Origin: JAGQRJ01 sp041402045
Lineage (GTDB): Bacteria; Planctomycetota; J058
Assembly (NCBI GenBank): GCA_041402045.1
Contig: JAWKSZ010000035.1
Location: 1 to 64,000, forward strand
Direction: 5' to 3'
DNA: 64,000 bases
Both the position numbers and the translations under genes were made by a program. Position 1 is the stretch's first letter, and every line of letters begins with the position of its first letter. Positions 30,597 through 39,912 of this stretch are shown here, piece by piece. The notes under the pieces were generated by a model that did no database searches, was not told where the DNA came from, and saw nothing but the letters and a program-made list of their open reading frames with translations.

Positions 30597-30631
30597 AGCA
30601 CGCGCGCGTGAGTCCCTCACGCGCGCGTGCT
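30597..30631. terminator. Perfect 16-bp GC-rich hairpin, second terminator-like element
   Basis: AGCACGCGCGCGTGAG (30597-30612) and its exact reverse complement (30616-30631) are separated by a TCC loop. It is one of the most stable hairpins in the window and stands 14 bases after the first terminator. No T-run follows. It may back up termination, block exonucleases or act as a REP-like site. Confidence 0.6.
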
Positions 30632-30687
30632 GCTTGGTTGGTTCTCGAGACCGCGCCTTTGCCCCTTGGCTTCCTGAGCCGGAAGAA

Positions 30688-30737
30688 GGAATGGAACCGC
30701 CAAGACGCCAAGAACGCCAAGGCTCCGCCCTGGCGGC
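30688..30737 (+). repeat. DAKNAKE-type intergenic repeat fragment
   Basis: The run AACCGCCAAGACGCCAAG continuing AACGCCAAGG is built from CCAAGA/CGCCAAG heptamer-like units. Such intergenic DNA is often mis-annotated in other genomes as ORFs reading RQDAKNAKE. Here it lies between two haem-lipoprotein genes with no matching gene. The family assignment rests on memory of this common pattern. Confidence 0.55.
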
Positions 30738-30800
30738 CTCTTCTACCTCAGCTCCTGGGTGTCGCTCGGCGGACCCGATCCGTTCCACATTTGGGTGCAA

Positions 30801-30817
30801 CGTGCACGACGTGCACG
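30801..30817. promoter_or_regulatory. 17-bp perfect palindrome CGTGCACG-A-CGTGCACG, possible operator
   Basis: The two 8-base arms are exact reverse complements around a single A, with each arm containing the GTGCAC palindrome. It sits about 120 bases upstream of the second haem-lipoprotein start (30935). The form suits a dimeric regulator. No second copy was noticed near 28.3-28.7 kb. Confidence 0.45.
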
Positions 30818-30934
30818 GGGCTTTCTGGGGCAGGTGAGAACTGTGGGCGGGGTTGCGATGACGACGGACGTGAGCAAAGGGCTTGTGCTTGGAGACCCAG
30901 TTGCAAGGACGTAGATCGTTCTTGGAGGTTGACG

Positions 30935-32736
30935 ATGGTGCAGGTCTTCTGGCGGGGTGTCGCGATCGCGACGGTGGGTTGCTCGATCGGCTTGACTGGC
31001 TGCAGCCAGGGAAGCGGCGGCTCGGGCGGCGGCGGGAGCGCGACGACGGCCGGCGCGATCGTGAGCGGGCTGCCGAACCCCGACCGGGACCCGATCGGCT
31101 ACTCCTTCCAGGAGATCCAGCTCAACCAGGACGCCGGCGGCGCGGTCAGCGCGCTGGCTCAGGACCCCGACGCCACCGCGATCGTGGCCCTGCACACCCC
31201 GGGCAACACCGCGACCGGGGTCCAGACCGACAACACCACCGCCGACGGAGACCACCTTCGCCCAGGAAATGGGCAGCACGGCGAGCGTGTATAGCGCTCT
31301 ACGCCGGCGGCCGCGGCGACGCCGCGAGCGAGGCCGGCGACCTCTGGGTTCGCGCCGGCGGGACCTGGAGCCAGGTGCTCGACACCACCGCGGACCGCCT
31401 CACGGTGGCCACCGTCGGCAGCAGCCTGTGGGCGCTCACCGGCGGCGCGGGCATGCCGGGTGAGATCCTGAGCGTGGACGACACCGGCGCCAGCACCACG
31501 GTGGCGACCCTCGACAGCGCGGTCCCGACCGCGGCGATCGCCTTCGGCGGCGGCGCCTACGTCGGCGGCTACGACGCCGCGACCGGCGCGGCCGTGCTCT
31601 ACGAGGTGGTCGGCTCGAGCGTCGACCCGATCGACCTGCCCGGCTCGGCCGGCGGCGCGACCGTCCGCCAGGAGGTCGTCGCCATGCTCAAGGTCCAGAC
31701 CACGAGCGCCGCGGCCACGACCCCGGCCGCCGGCGTGACCAGCCCCGACTACCTGGGCAGCGTGGCCTCGATCCTGGCCAGCCGCTGCACCGTCTGCCAC
31801 GCCGACACCAACAACGTCGCCGCCTACGCGACCTACCCGCTGACCTCGTCGGCGGACACCGACGCCGACTACACGGCCACCCAGGCTCAGATCGACACCG
31901 CGAGCCCCGCGGACTCGGACCTGCTGCTCAAGGCCACCAACACCGTCGCCCACGTCGGCGGCGGGATCCTGACCGTCGGCGACAGCGACTACGACGTGAT
32001 CCTGGCCTGGATCCAGGACGGGGCCCCGCTGCAGAAAGCGGCCACCCGACCGCCCCGACCTCGACCAACGCCGAGCTCCTGTTCCTGGCGATCGCCAGCC
32101 GCGACCTGCAGACCGGCAACCCGATCGGCGGGTTCCTGCTCGCGACCTCGGGCGCTGGCTTCGACGTGGTGCGCAGCTTCAGCGGCGACGCCCCGACCGC
32201 GCTGGCCTGGAGGACGACACGATCTACGTCGGCACCGCGACCGGCGTGCTCAGCTACCGCGACGGCAACGGCCTCTGGAACGACGAGAGCGGGCTCCCCA
32301 CCCACGGCGCGATCACCGGTCTCGTCGGCCTCGGCGGCGGGCGGTTCTACCTCGGCACCAGCAACGCCACCGGCGCCCTGCTCGTGCTGCGCACCGCCGA
32401 CAGCCTGATCACCCCGCCCTCGACCACCCCGCCCTCGACCACCCCGCCGACGACCCCCCTGCCGGCCACCGGTGGCCCGACCTTCGTGGCGACCATTCGC
32501 CCGCTGCTCGGGAGCTGCAACGCCTGCCACACCAACGCCGCGATCGTCGGGAGCTCCATGCTCTACGACGCCGTGGACGACGCCGCCGCCCACGCGGTGA
32601 TCACCCAGCAGGTCGACACCGCCAACCCCGGCGCCTCGAACCTGCTGGTCAAGGCCGCGGGCGGCGCGGGCCGGCGGCGGCGGCGCCTCAAGCCGCGGGC
32701 AGCTCGCAAGCGACCACCGTGCCGCCGGCGCTCCCC
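30935..32736 (+). pseudogene. Broken paralogue of the haem-propeller lipoprotein
   Basis: ATG 30935 gives a lipoprotein signal ending in LTGC and GYSFQEIQLNQDAGG, matching YAFNEYQLNNVVGAG of the 28726 gene. The frame is lost at about 31255, regained (GDLWVRAGGTWSQVLDTTAD), lost at about 32040 and again at about 32210, then continues LSYRDGNGLWNDESGLPTHG. Haem sites CTVCH (about 31786) and CNACH (about 32515) remain. The C-terminal end after LLVKAAGGAG is degraded. Compared with the intact copy, the first haem module is inserted in the middle of the propeller, where the paralogue has only a Gly/Ser/Thr linker. At least three frameshifts and an eroded end favour a pseudogene, but sequence errors are possible. 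Confidence 0.7.
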
Positions 32737-32924
32737 TCTGCCAGTAACACCCACCCTGATCTGTGGGGCTCGAGGAGGGCCCCACTTGCCTTCTCTCGAT
32801 TGTTTCTTTGCACCTGATCTTGCCCGACAGCGCGTCCTTCCCGGTCGCGCGCGGCGTGTGCAGGTGCAGGGGGAAGTGATCGCCGAGCCTCCGCAGGTGC
32901 GTGATTCGTCCCAGCGAAGATCTT

Positions 32925-33060
32925 CTTACCACCGAGCTCCGCTGCTGGGGAGAGCGCCTCCCCAACGCGGCACCAAGAAACACCGAAGACACCGAGTCCC
33001 GCTGAGACAGGCCGTCTCCCAAACCCGAGAGCAAGAGACACCGAGCTCCGCCTAGACCTC
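32925..33060. repeat. Dispersed intergenic repeat, locus 2 (CCGAGCTCCGC core)
   Basis: Copies of ACACCGAGCTCCGC or close variants lie at about 32929-32943 and 33037-33053, joined by AACACCGAAGACACCGAG-type units. The first copy extends into TTCTTACCACCGAGC, the reverse complement of the GTGGTACACC tail at locus 1. The array fills the gap between the broken lipoprotein gene and the convergent CpXC gene. Confidence 0.7.
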
Positions 33061-33173
33061 GCGCTGTGGACTGCCGGGCGGAGCTCGATCCAAGAGGTCT
33101 TCGCCGAACCTCAGCGTTCAGGGAGCGCGTCACGAGGGAACCCCCGCGCGCGGGGAGCTCCGCGCGGCCCTGG

Positions 33174-33845
33174 CTACAGCAGGAGCTTCAAGCAGTCGAC
33201 CCAGCACCCGGCGATCAGCGGCTCGCGGAGCTGCGCCCACTGGTCGGGGCTGGCGGCGACCTCGTCGTAGGCGGCGCGGGGGACCTGGACCCCGGTCTCC
33301 GCGTGCTCCTGGGTCTCGTCCACCAGGGCCAGGCGCAGGTGCTCGGCGTCGGCCTCCACCAGGCGCAGGGCCTGGCCCGGGCCGGGCATGATCCCCTGGG
33401 ACTTGAACACCTGGAGCTTGAGCAGCTCGAGGGCGTCGTCCTCGACGTCCGCGTCCCGGGCCACGAGCTTCTCGCGCAGCGCGCCCCAGCCGAACACGAC
33501 CCGGGGGCGGATCCCCTGGCCGAGCTCCTGGGCGGTGGGCGGGGCGAGCTTGCCCAGCGACGTGTCGAACACCTCCTGAGCGTGGTCCTCGGCCTCGCGG
33601 TAGCGCTCGAGGGCGCTCAGGGAGTGCACGGCGATCCACTGCTTGCGGCCGAGGTCCATGTAGCTCAGCTCGGGCGCGCCGCGGAAGGACTCGCCGCAGG
33701 CGCAGGAGTAGACCTGGAGTGTGCCCTCGAGGATCTGCTCGCGGAGCTCGGGCTGCCGGTCGGCGTTGACGCTCTCGTAGCCCTCGAGGTCGAGGGAGGC
33801 GCCGCAGCCGGGGCAGGCGACCGTGGTCGTGAAGGTGCGAGACAT
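33174..33845 (-). CDS. CpXC domain-containing zinc-ribbon protein
   Basis: The 223-residue protein starts at ATG 33845 after AGGAGG. VACPGCGASLDLEGYESVNA and YSCACGESFRG form the paired Cys knuckles of the CpXC family. The remainder is a helical region with LALVDETQEHAETGV. It is presumably cytosolic with structural zinc. CpXC proteins have no established biochemical role; this one is followed by an intergenic repeat and preceded by an ATP-grasp gene 73 bp upstream on the same strand. Confidence 0.85.
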   Translation of the reverse strand: MSRTFTTTVACPGCGASLDLEGYESVNADRQPELREQILEGTLQVYSCACGESFRGAPELSYMDLGRKQWIAVHSLSALERYREAEDHAQEVFDTSLGKLAPPTAQELGQGIRPRVVFGWGALREKLVARDADVEDDALELLKLQVFKSQGIMPGPGQALRLVEADAEHLRLALVDETQEHAETGVQVPRAAYDEVAASPDQWAQLREPLIAGCWVDCLKLLL

Positions 33846-33918
33846 GGAGTCCTCCTGGGGGGACGGTATCGATCGCCGGAGCTTCGGGCCAAGGACCCTC
33901 GCGCAGCCGCCAAGAGGG

Positions 33919-35451
33919 TCAGCGGCCGCCCGTGCTGAGCTGGTCGAGGAGCCGCGTCGTCTCCTTGTGCAGCCGGTGCGCCTCGGGGAGGGTCTCGGCG
34001 ATCGCGGTGCAGCCGAGCTTGCCGAACTCGCTCAGGCAGCCGAGGAGGTGGAACACCACCCCGGTGTCGTCGGCGCGGAAGTGGATCCCCTCGACCACCA
34101 GGCGGTCGATCAGGTCGAAGGGCAGGATCCCGCGGTAGGCGGGCGACGCCAGGTAGTCGGTGGCGTAGTAGCAGCGGGGGTGCCCCTGGGCGGTGTAGAA
34201 CTGCCCGGTCGCCTCGTCGAAGCGGCCGCCGGTCATGAACTTCAGCGTGTTGAAGGGGTGCGTGGTCCCGCCCTGGCGCAGGTTGATCTCGAGCGCGTAG
34301 ACCTTGGGCGGGCCCGAGGGCTGGGCCACGGTCACGAAGTCCACGCCGAAGCGCCCGATCACCCCCGCCGCGACCAGCCGGTCGCCGATCTGGCGGCCCA
34401 GGCGCTGGAGCTCGAGGCGCACGTTCGGCGCCGCGGGGAAGGTCGCGCCCATGAACACCTGGCCCGAGCGTCCGCCGAGCACCTGGTCGTGGGTCGAGAT
34501 CACCTGGACCTCGTGGGCCGGGTTCACGCGCATTTGCACGCTGGGCGAGGTCTTCTCGCCCTCGAGCCAGGCCTCGCAGATCCCGCCCATGGCGTCGAAC
34601 TGCCCGCGGTAGTGGTCCCAGGTCTGGCCCTTGGTCTCGAAGTTCAGGTTCGGGAGCGCCGCCGCCACGGCCTCGGGGCTGACCGCCTGGCCGGGCCCCG
34701 CGCGCAGGGGCTCGAGGTCGAGGACCGCGTTGCCCTCGCCGCTGAAGCCGTCGTTGAGCTTGACCACCGCCCGCCGCAGCTCGGGGACCTCGACGGTGAG
34801 CTCGCTCACCCCCTGGCACAGGTCCTGCACGTCGCGCAGGCCCTCGCGCCCCGGCGGGATCTCGACCCCCGCTTCGTGGAACACCCGGCGCGAGCCGGTC
34901 TTGCTCCCCAGGTGGATCAGGTCGGGGTCGCAGGCGTGCAGCGGGATCCCGAGCTGCACCGAGAGCGTGCGCTCGAGGGGGGTCGCGTTGAACACGACCA
35001 TGTGCGCGCGGCTGAGGTCGCCGATCGACTCGCGGATCCGCTGCACCAGCCGCGGGCGCTCGAGGATCTTGCGGGTCAGGGGGCGGGGCGAGGCGTCGTC
35101 GCAGTCGAGGAGCGTGAGCCGGCGCCGCGCGTGCAGGCTGGGCACCCCGCGCATTTGGTTCAGGTAGTAGTCGATCACCAGCGGGTTCAGCGGCTTGGAG
35201 GTCACGTAGACCACCCGCAGGCGCGGCTTCTTGAGCAGCATGAGGTTGAACAGCGAGCGCTCTTCGTAGTGCGCGACCCCGGCGATCTTGGCCAGCTCGA
35301 CCGGGTCCACGCTCTGCGAGGGGATCACCACCGCCGTGTAGGGCAGCTTCGGGTCGGAGCGGAAGATCTCGAAGCGCGGCTCGAGCTGGGCGGCCAGCTC
35401 CTTGAAGCGCGCGATCTCGGCGGGCGTTCCGGGCTCGGGGAGGTCGGGCAT
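33919..35451 (-). CDS. ATP-grasp ligase, PGM1-like
   Basis: A 510-residue protein. The N-terminal half contains RVVYVTSKPLNPLVIDYYLN, typical of the PGM1-like group. In the ATP-grasp core, RRAVVKLNDGFSGEGNAVLD supplies the ATP-binding Lys and Gly loop, and IGRFGVDFVTV with YALEINLRQGGTTHPF supplies the metal-binding Glu/Asn. A C-terminal domain of about 110 residues contains FHLLGCLSEFGKLGCTAI. PGM1 itself ligates a peptide to an unusual amino acid; other members are uncharacterised. No biosynthetic cluster surrounds it, so the substrate is unknown. Its cytosolic location is inferred from the absence of signals. Confidence 0.8.
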   Translation of the reverse strand: MPDLPEPGTPAEIARFKELAAQLEPRFEIFRSDPKLPYTAVVIPSQSVDPVELAKIAGVAHYEERSLFNLMLLKKPRLRVVYVTSKPLNPLVIDYYLNQMRGVPSLHARRRLTLLDCDDASPRPLTRKILERPRLVQRIRESIGDLSRAHMVVFNATPLERTLSVQLGIPLHACDPDLIHLGSKTGSRRVFHEAGVEIPPGREGLRDVQDLCQGVSELTVEVPELRRAVVKLNDGFSGEGNAVLDLEPLRAGPGQAVSPEAVAAALPNLNFETKGQTWDHYRGQFDAMGGICEAWLEGEKTSPSVQMRVNPAHEVQVISTHDQVLGGRSGQVFMGATFPAAPNVRLELQRLGRQIGDRLVAAGVIGRFGVDFVTVAQPSGPPKVYALEINLRQGGTTHPFNTLKFMTGGRFDEATGQFYTAQGHPRCYYATDYLASPAYRGILPFDLIDRLVVEGIHFRADDTGVVFHLLGCLSEFGKLGCTAIAETLPEAHRLHKETTRLLDQLSTGGR

Positions 35452-35520
35452 GTCGGTCGAGTCTACGCGAGCGCGCGGGCGCCACGCCAGCGCACCGGAT
35501 CAGCAGACTTTTACGGAGCC

Positions 35521-35865
35521 TTACCCCCGGTAGACGTCGTGGCGCCGGGTGAGCACGTCCAGGACCCCGCAGGCGTTGAAGCACAGGCGGTAGTGGGCGT
35601 AGGTCGCCGGGTCCTCGGTCGCGGCCAGCTCGAGCTGGGTCGCGAGCCAGGGCGAGTCGTCGACCCGCAGCACGGCGTCCTCGGGGTGCAGCGGCGCGTC
35701 GAGCTCGTCGTTCCAGCTGAACCCGATCACCTCGCGGAAGGCCACGCACACGTCGGCGTCCTCGCGGTCGGTGAAGCGCACCACCACGTCGCCCTTGTCG
35801 AAGGTCAGGCCCACGCCGTCGGCGTCCACGGTCGAGAAGCCCAGGTCGATCGGTTCGAAGCGCAT
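35521..35865 (-). CDS. Hypothetical 114-residue protein
   Basis: The compact soluble ORF begins MRFEPIDLGFSTVDADGVGL and contains DVVVRFTDREDADVCVAF and YAHYRLCFNACGVLDVL. The codon use is like its neighbours and there is no signal peptide or membrane segment. The pattern of alternating strands followed by helices hints at an alpha/beta fold with possible ligand binding. I do not recognise a family. It sits 69 bp upstream of the ATP-grasp gene on the same strand and could be co-transcribed with it. Confidence 0.6.
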   Translation of the reverse strand: MRFEPIDLGFSTVDADGVGLTFDKGDVVVRFTDREDADVCVAFREVIGFSWNDELDAPLHPEDAVLRVDDSPWLATQLELAATEDPATYAHYRLCFNACGVLDVLTRRHDVYRG

Positions 35866-35987
35866 GCCGCGGTCCTCGCGGCGCGCACTCTACCCCCCGG
35901 GTCCGATAGCCCCCGGGCAGTGCAAGGCCCTGCGCGGGCGCAGGCGGCGGTCCAGGCCCCTTGGGTGGCCTGGCCGAAGGACGTCGT

Positions 35988-38369
35988 TCAGCGCCTGTCG
36001 CGGAAGTCGTCCCAGTCGCTGCCCTCGCGCTCGATCCTCGTCTTGAGCTCGTCCGCCTTCTGGAGCTGCTCCCCGTCGGGCAGCCAGTCCACCAAGAAGG
36101 ACAGTTGGACGTAGAGGTCGGGGAACAGGTCCTCGCGGTTTTGCGTGTAGACCTTCTCGGCGTTGTAGAGGAAGCGTGCGTCGCGCTCGGACGCGGCCAC
36201 GGCGGCTCGGATCCGCTCGACCTGTCTTTGGGTATGCGCAGGGTTCGCGCGCACCAGCTCGAACTGCTGCCGGGCCTCGTCGCTCGCGAAACGACCTAGG
36301 GGATCCATGCTCCAGGCGTCGCGGAGGACGGCGAGACCTCGCTCCAGCGCGAGGGTGGGGTCGCGGCCGAGCTCGGCCTGGACCCGTTGCTGGAGCTTCC
36401 TCGCGCGATCGCGCAGCGCTCCCTCCGGCAGCCAGGCGGCGAGCAGGAACAGCTGCGACTCGAGGTTCGCGTAGCGCTCCGCGCGGGCCTGGTCGAGGAT
36501 CCGCGTCGCTTCGGCCAGGAAGCGGTGGCGTTGTTCGATCTCGGCCACCGCGAGGCGGATCCGGTCGCGGTCGGTCTCGGTGCAGCCGGGGTCCCGGCTC
36601 GCTTGCGCGAAGGCTTCTCGCGCCAGCCTGCAGGCCTCGCCGTCGGGGAAGCCCGAGCCGCCGTGAAGGAGCTGCAACGCCTCGCGCACGAGCTGGGCGT
36701 CCCCGCTCTCGCTCTGGAACGCGTTCGCGGCGTCCACGAGGGCGCGTGCCTGGGTGAGGCGTTCCCCGACCAGGGCTCGCGAGGCGTGCTCGAGGGGGAG
36801 CACTGCGAGCTGGGCGGCCAGGGCCTCGAGCTCGGGCAGGTCCTCCGCCGTGGCCGGTCGCGTGCGCCAGGGGACCGCCGCGCGGACGAGGGTCAGCTCG
36901 ACCTGCAAGCGGCCCAGGCGATCCGCGAAGGGCTCCTCGTCGAGAAGGGCGTCGTAGCGCTCCTCGGCTGCGCGGAGCTCCGTCGACGCGGGGTCGGGGA
37001 GTCCCTGAGCCAGCGCGTCGGCGACGCGGTCGAAGAGCGCGGTGAGCTCCTGCTCCTGGGCCAGGCGCTCCGCGTCGCGCTCGGCTTCGACCTCGGGGGC
37101 CCAGCGGCTCTGGGGCGCGCGCACGCGCTCGAGCAGGGTCAGGAAGCAGCGGGCGAGGTATTCGTCGCCGACCTCGGCGCGCCAGCGCCAGGCCTCCTCG
37201 AAGCCGAGCCACACCACCTGGCCGGCGCCGGCCCGGCGCGCGGCGAGGACCGGGGCCGCGCCGTTGCCCTCGCGGCCCTGGACCTCGACCCACACCTCGC
37301 CCCCGGGGGCGGGCCCCGTGGCGCCGGCGTGCCAGGCGATCTGGGGCAGGTCGCGCCAGATCCGGGTGTTCTCGCTGTAGGTCGCGCGCAGGCGCAGCGC
37401 GGGCACCTGCGCGCCCTCGCCGGTGAGCGCCAGGCTCCAGCGCCCGTCGATCGCGGTGGGGCCGAGCTCGACGGGGAGCAGGGGCGCGAGGGCGTCGAGC
37501 ACCGCGCCGCGGGGGTGGCTCGAGCCCGCGGCCACGATCAGCCCCAGGCCGTAGTCCTCGACCTCGCGCCGCAGCTGCGCGAGCCAGGTCGCGCTCACGT
37601 CCTGCGGGTCGACGTCGCCCAGGATCACCACGTCGTAGTCCGCGAGGTCGCCGGGGACGTGGTCGAAGAGCGTGTGCCCGGGGGTCGGCGCCTCGGGGGG
37701 CAGGTCGGGGTCGAGGTCGAGCAGCGCGAGCTGGAGCGAGAGCGCGGGCTCGGCGATCAGGACCTCCTTCAGGTAGCGGTACTGCCAGCGCGGCGAGCCC
37801 TCGACGTAGAGCACGTGCAGGCGGCCGTCCTCCCGCGCGGGCCTTGGCCGAGGCGCGGGCGCGGGGGCCTGGGTGACCGTGCCCTGGCTCGTCGCGGGCG
37901 CCTCGCCGACCTGCCAGCCGGAGGAGACCAGGGCCGCGGCCGCGGCGGTGAGGCCCAGGAGCCCGGCGGCGACCCAGGCCGCGCGGCGCAGGGGCCGCGG
38001 GCGCGCGGCGGGCTCGGCGCGCACGAAGCGGGTGCCGGCGCAGCCCGGGGCGGCGCAGGCGCCGTGGGCCTCGACGCACTCGGCGTGGTGGGGGGCGAGG
38101 CACTGGCCGCAGTAGACGCTGCCCTCGAGCTCGAGCCGGTCGTGGCAGTAGGTGCAGCGCAGGCGGACCTCGAGCTCGGCGCCGCCGGGGGCGTCGCCGT
38201 CGGAGGCTTCGACGCGGGGCGCACTCTCGCTGCCCAAGGCCGCGAGGAACGCGTCGCGGGCGCTGGGCGCCAGGGTGGGGACGGGGTCCTCGGCCCACAG
38301 GGCGCCGGCGACCGCGAGGGCGGCGGCCTCGGTGGTCGGCAGGGCGTCGTCGTGCTCAGGCGAGCTCAT
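35988..38369 (-). CDS. RING-like zinc finger - TM - amidotransferase-fold membrane protein (copy 1, sigma-linked)
   Basis: The protein has 793 residues. A zinc module at about 68-112 has spacing C-x2-C-x11-C-x2-C-x3-HH-x2-C-x6-C-x4-C, like prokaryotic RING variants. One membrane helix follows at about 125-150. A class I glutamine-amidotransferase-like domain opens with HVLYVEGSPRWQYRYLKEVL and contains DYDVVILGDVD and WLGFEEAWRWRAE; the nucleophile Cys is missing, as in many planctomycete relatives. The last 350 residues are long helices with Leu-rich heptads, likely coiled coil. It overlaps the ECF sigma gene by 14 bp, so the zinc-TM-periplasmic layout may be an anti-sigma sensor, though this is inference. 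Two paralogues follow upstream at 40.6 and 42.9 kb. Confidence 0.8.
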   Translation of the reverse strand: MSSPEHDDALPTTEAAALAVAGALWAEDPVPTLAPSARDAFLAALGSESAPRVEASDGDAPGGAELEVRLRCTYCHDRLELEGSVYCGQCLAPHHAECVEAHGACAAPGCAGTRFVRAEPAARPRPLRRAAWVAAGLLGLTAAAAALVSSGWQVGEAPATSQGTVTQAPAPAPRPRPAREDGRLHVLYVEGSPRWQYRYLKEVLIAEPALSLQLALLDLDPDLPPEAPTPGHTLFDHVPGDLADYDVVILGDVDPQDVSATWLAQLRREVEDYGLGLIVAAGSSHPRGAVLDALAPLLPVELGPTAIDGRWSLALTGEGAQVPALRLRATYSENTRIWRDLPQIAWHAGATGPAPGGEVWVEVQGREGNGAAPVLAARRAGAGQVVWLGFEEAWRWRAEVGDEYLARCFLTLLERVRAPQSRWAPEVEAERDAERLAQEQELTALFDRVADALAQGLPDPASTELRAAEERYDALLDEEPFADRLGRLQVELTLVRAAVPWRTRPATAEDLPELEALAAQLAVLPLEHASRALVGERLTQARALVDAANAFQSESGDAQLVREALQLLHGGSGFPDGEACRLAREAFAQASRDPGCTETDRDRIRLAVAEIEQRHRFLAEATRILDQARAERYANLESQLFLLAAWLPEGALRDRARKLQQRVQAELGRDPTLALERGLAVLRDAWSMDPLGRFASDEARQQFELVRANPAHTQRQVERIRAAVAASERDARFLYNAEKVYTQNREDLFPDLYVQLSFLVDWLPDGEQLQKADELKTRIEREGSDWDDFRDRR

Positions 38370-38943
38370 GGCGCAGCTCCTCGGGGTCGATCCCCCGCGC
38401 GCGAAGTTCGAGGGCGAGCTGGGCGGCGGCCTCCCGCAGCCGGGCGCGGGCGGTGGGCACCGAGCAGCTCAGGGTCGCGGCGAGGTCGGCGAGGGTCGTG
38501 CCCTCGAGGTGGCGCAGGGCGAGGACGCTGCGCAGCTCGGGGTCGACGGCGGCGAGGGCCTCGCGGGCCAGGGCGCGGCGCTCGGCGCGGCTGACCTCGT
38601 CGGCGGCGGAGGGGGCCAGGCCGCGCCGGGCCTCGACCTGCGCCTCCCGCGCGCCGCGGGCGGCGGCGCTGCGGGCGCGGTCGAGGGCCACGTTGCGCGC
38701 GATCCCCAGGAGGTAGCTGCGCAGGCTCGCCGGCTTCTGCAGCTTGTCGAAGCGCTCGCGCAGGCGGAGGAACGCCTCTTGCACGGCGTCCTCCAGGTCG
38801 AGCTCCGGACCCAGGGTCCGGCTCAGGAGCTGGGCGACCTCCGGGGCGTGGCGGTCGTAGAGCTCGCCCCACGCCGCGAGGTCGCCCTCCCGCGCGCGCG
38901 CGATCCGCTCCGCCTCCGTTCCCGCCTCAGCCACCGTGGGCAT
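38356..38943 (-). CDS. ECF RNA polymerase sigma factor
   Basis: A 195-residue protein starting at ATG 38943. Region 2 reads WGELYDRHAPEVAQLL with DLEDAVQEAFLRLRERFDKL, and SYLLGIARNVALDRAR precedes the linker. Region 4 reads ALRHLEGTTLADLAATLSCS, a helix-turn-helix. The stop overlaps the start of the downstream RING-TM protein gene by 14 bp, a typical arrangement for an ECF factor and its regulator. The region immediately upstream is filled with tandem repeats, so an autoregulated promoter could not be located with confidence. Confidence 0.92.
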   Translation of the reverse strand: MPTVAEAGTEAERIARAREGDLAAWGELYDRHAPEVAQLLSRTLGPELDLEDAVQEAFLRLRERFDKLQKPASLRSYLLGIARNVALDRARSAAARGAREAQVEARRGLAPSAADEVSRAERRALAREALAAVDPELRSVLALRHLEGTTLADLAATLSCSVPTARARLREAAAQLALELRARGIDPEELRHELA

Positions 38944-39144
38944 TCTGCCTCCCCGGACTCCGCGCGCGCCCGCACCCTGGGACGAGGCCGGCGCCGAGAA
39001 CGGAAAGGACTCGCGCCGCGGTCGGCCTAAGTCTCTGTGCAGTAGGTCCCTAGGGGTGCGTGGGCGCGTGGGCGACGGCGCTCGGGGGCGAGGGTGCGGG
39101 ACCGACCTCGTCTCTAAGTCCCGTGAGTTCGACGCGCGCGCGTT

Positions 39145-39595
39145 CTCGTGCGGGAACGTCTGGGGTGCGCGTCGGGGCCGACCGGGCGCGCGGACGTCCC
39201 TGGGGTGTGAACGTTGGGGGGCGACCGGCGGCGTGGACGTCCCTAGGACGTGAACGTTCGGGGTCGACCGGGAGCGCGGACGTCCCAGGACGGGAGCGCT
39301 CGGGGTCGACCGGGGAGCGTGACGTCCTCTCCTTGGGACGAGAACTGTTGGGGGTCGACCGGGGCGGGACGTCCCAGGACGTGAACGGTGGGGGTCGACC
39401 GGGAGCGCGGACGTCCCTGGTGTGAACGTTGGGGGTCGACCGGGCACCGCGACGTCCCTGGGGTGAACGTTGGGGGTCGACCGCGCGCGGACGTCCCTGG
39501 TGTGAACGTTGGGGGTCGACCGGGAGCGCGGACGTCCCTGGGGTGTGAACGTTGGGGGTCGACCGGGAGCGCGGACGTCCCTGGGGCGTGTTCAG
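39145..39595. repeat. Tandem minisatellite A, ten or eleven copies of a 36-46 bp unit
   Basis: Imperfect copies contain, in order, GGACGTCCCTGGGGTGT, GAACGTTGGGGGTC and GACCGGGAGCGC. Each unit therefore carries the three palindromes GACGTC, AACGTT and GTCGAC at constant spacing. Copy lengths vary by small deletions, mostly within G-runs. Both strands have open frames (for example STPNVHTPGTSALPVDPQ on the minus strand) but no gene signals. The array lies just upstream of the ECF sigma gene, on the side from which it would be transcribed. Bases 39596-39912 between the two arrays hold no recognisable gene. Confidence 0.8.
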
Positions 39596-39912
39596 CGCCG
39601 ATTTCCTGTGAAGCGCGGCGTCCCCGGCGCGTCTCGAGGCCACCCTCAGCCCGGCGGGCGCCCATGCCCGTACCCGGTTCGTCTGGCAGCTCCCTAAATG
39701 GCTGGGTAGGGAGGCTTCGCTGCTCCCGGTCTGTGCGTCCCTCCACCTCTCCGACGCTGAGGGGTCTAGCAGCGCGGCTGAGCGTCCGCGGAGCTCGCCA
39801 GCGCGTGGACGGCTCCGCAGAGTACGAAATGGGTCGAACACCCCTCCGTCTGAGGAAGGCTGGCAGGACGCACACACCGGGAGCAGCAAGCTGCTCCCCT
39901 ACGAGCGTTGGG

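Noticed and set aside
39145..39595. CRISPR array
   Set aside because: The units are contiguous and vary throughout, with no constant repeat separated by unique spacers, and no cas genes are nearby.
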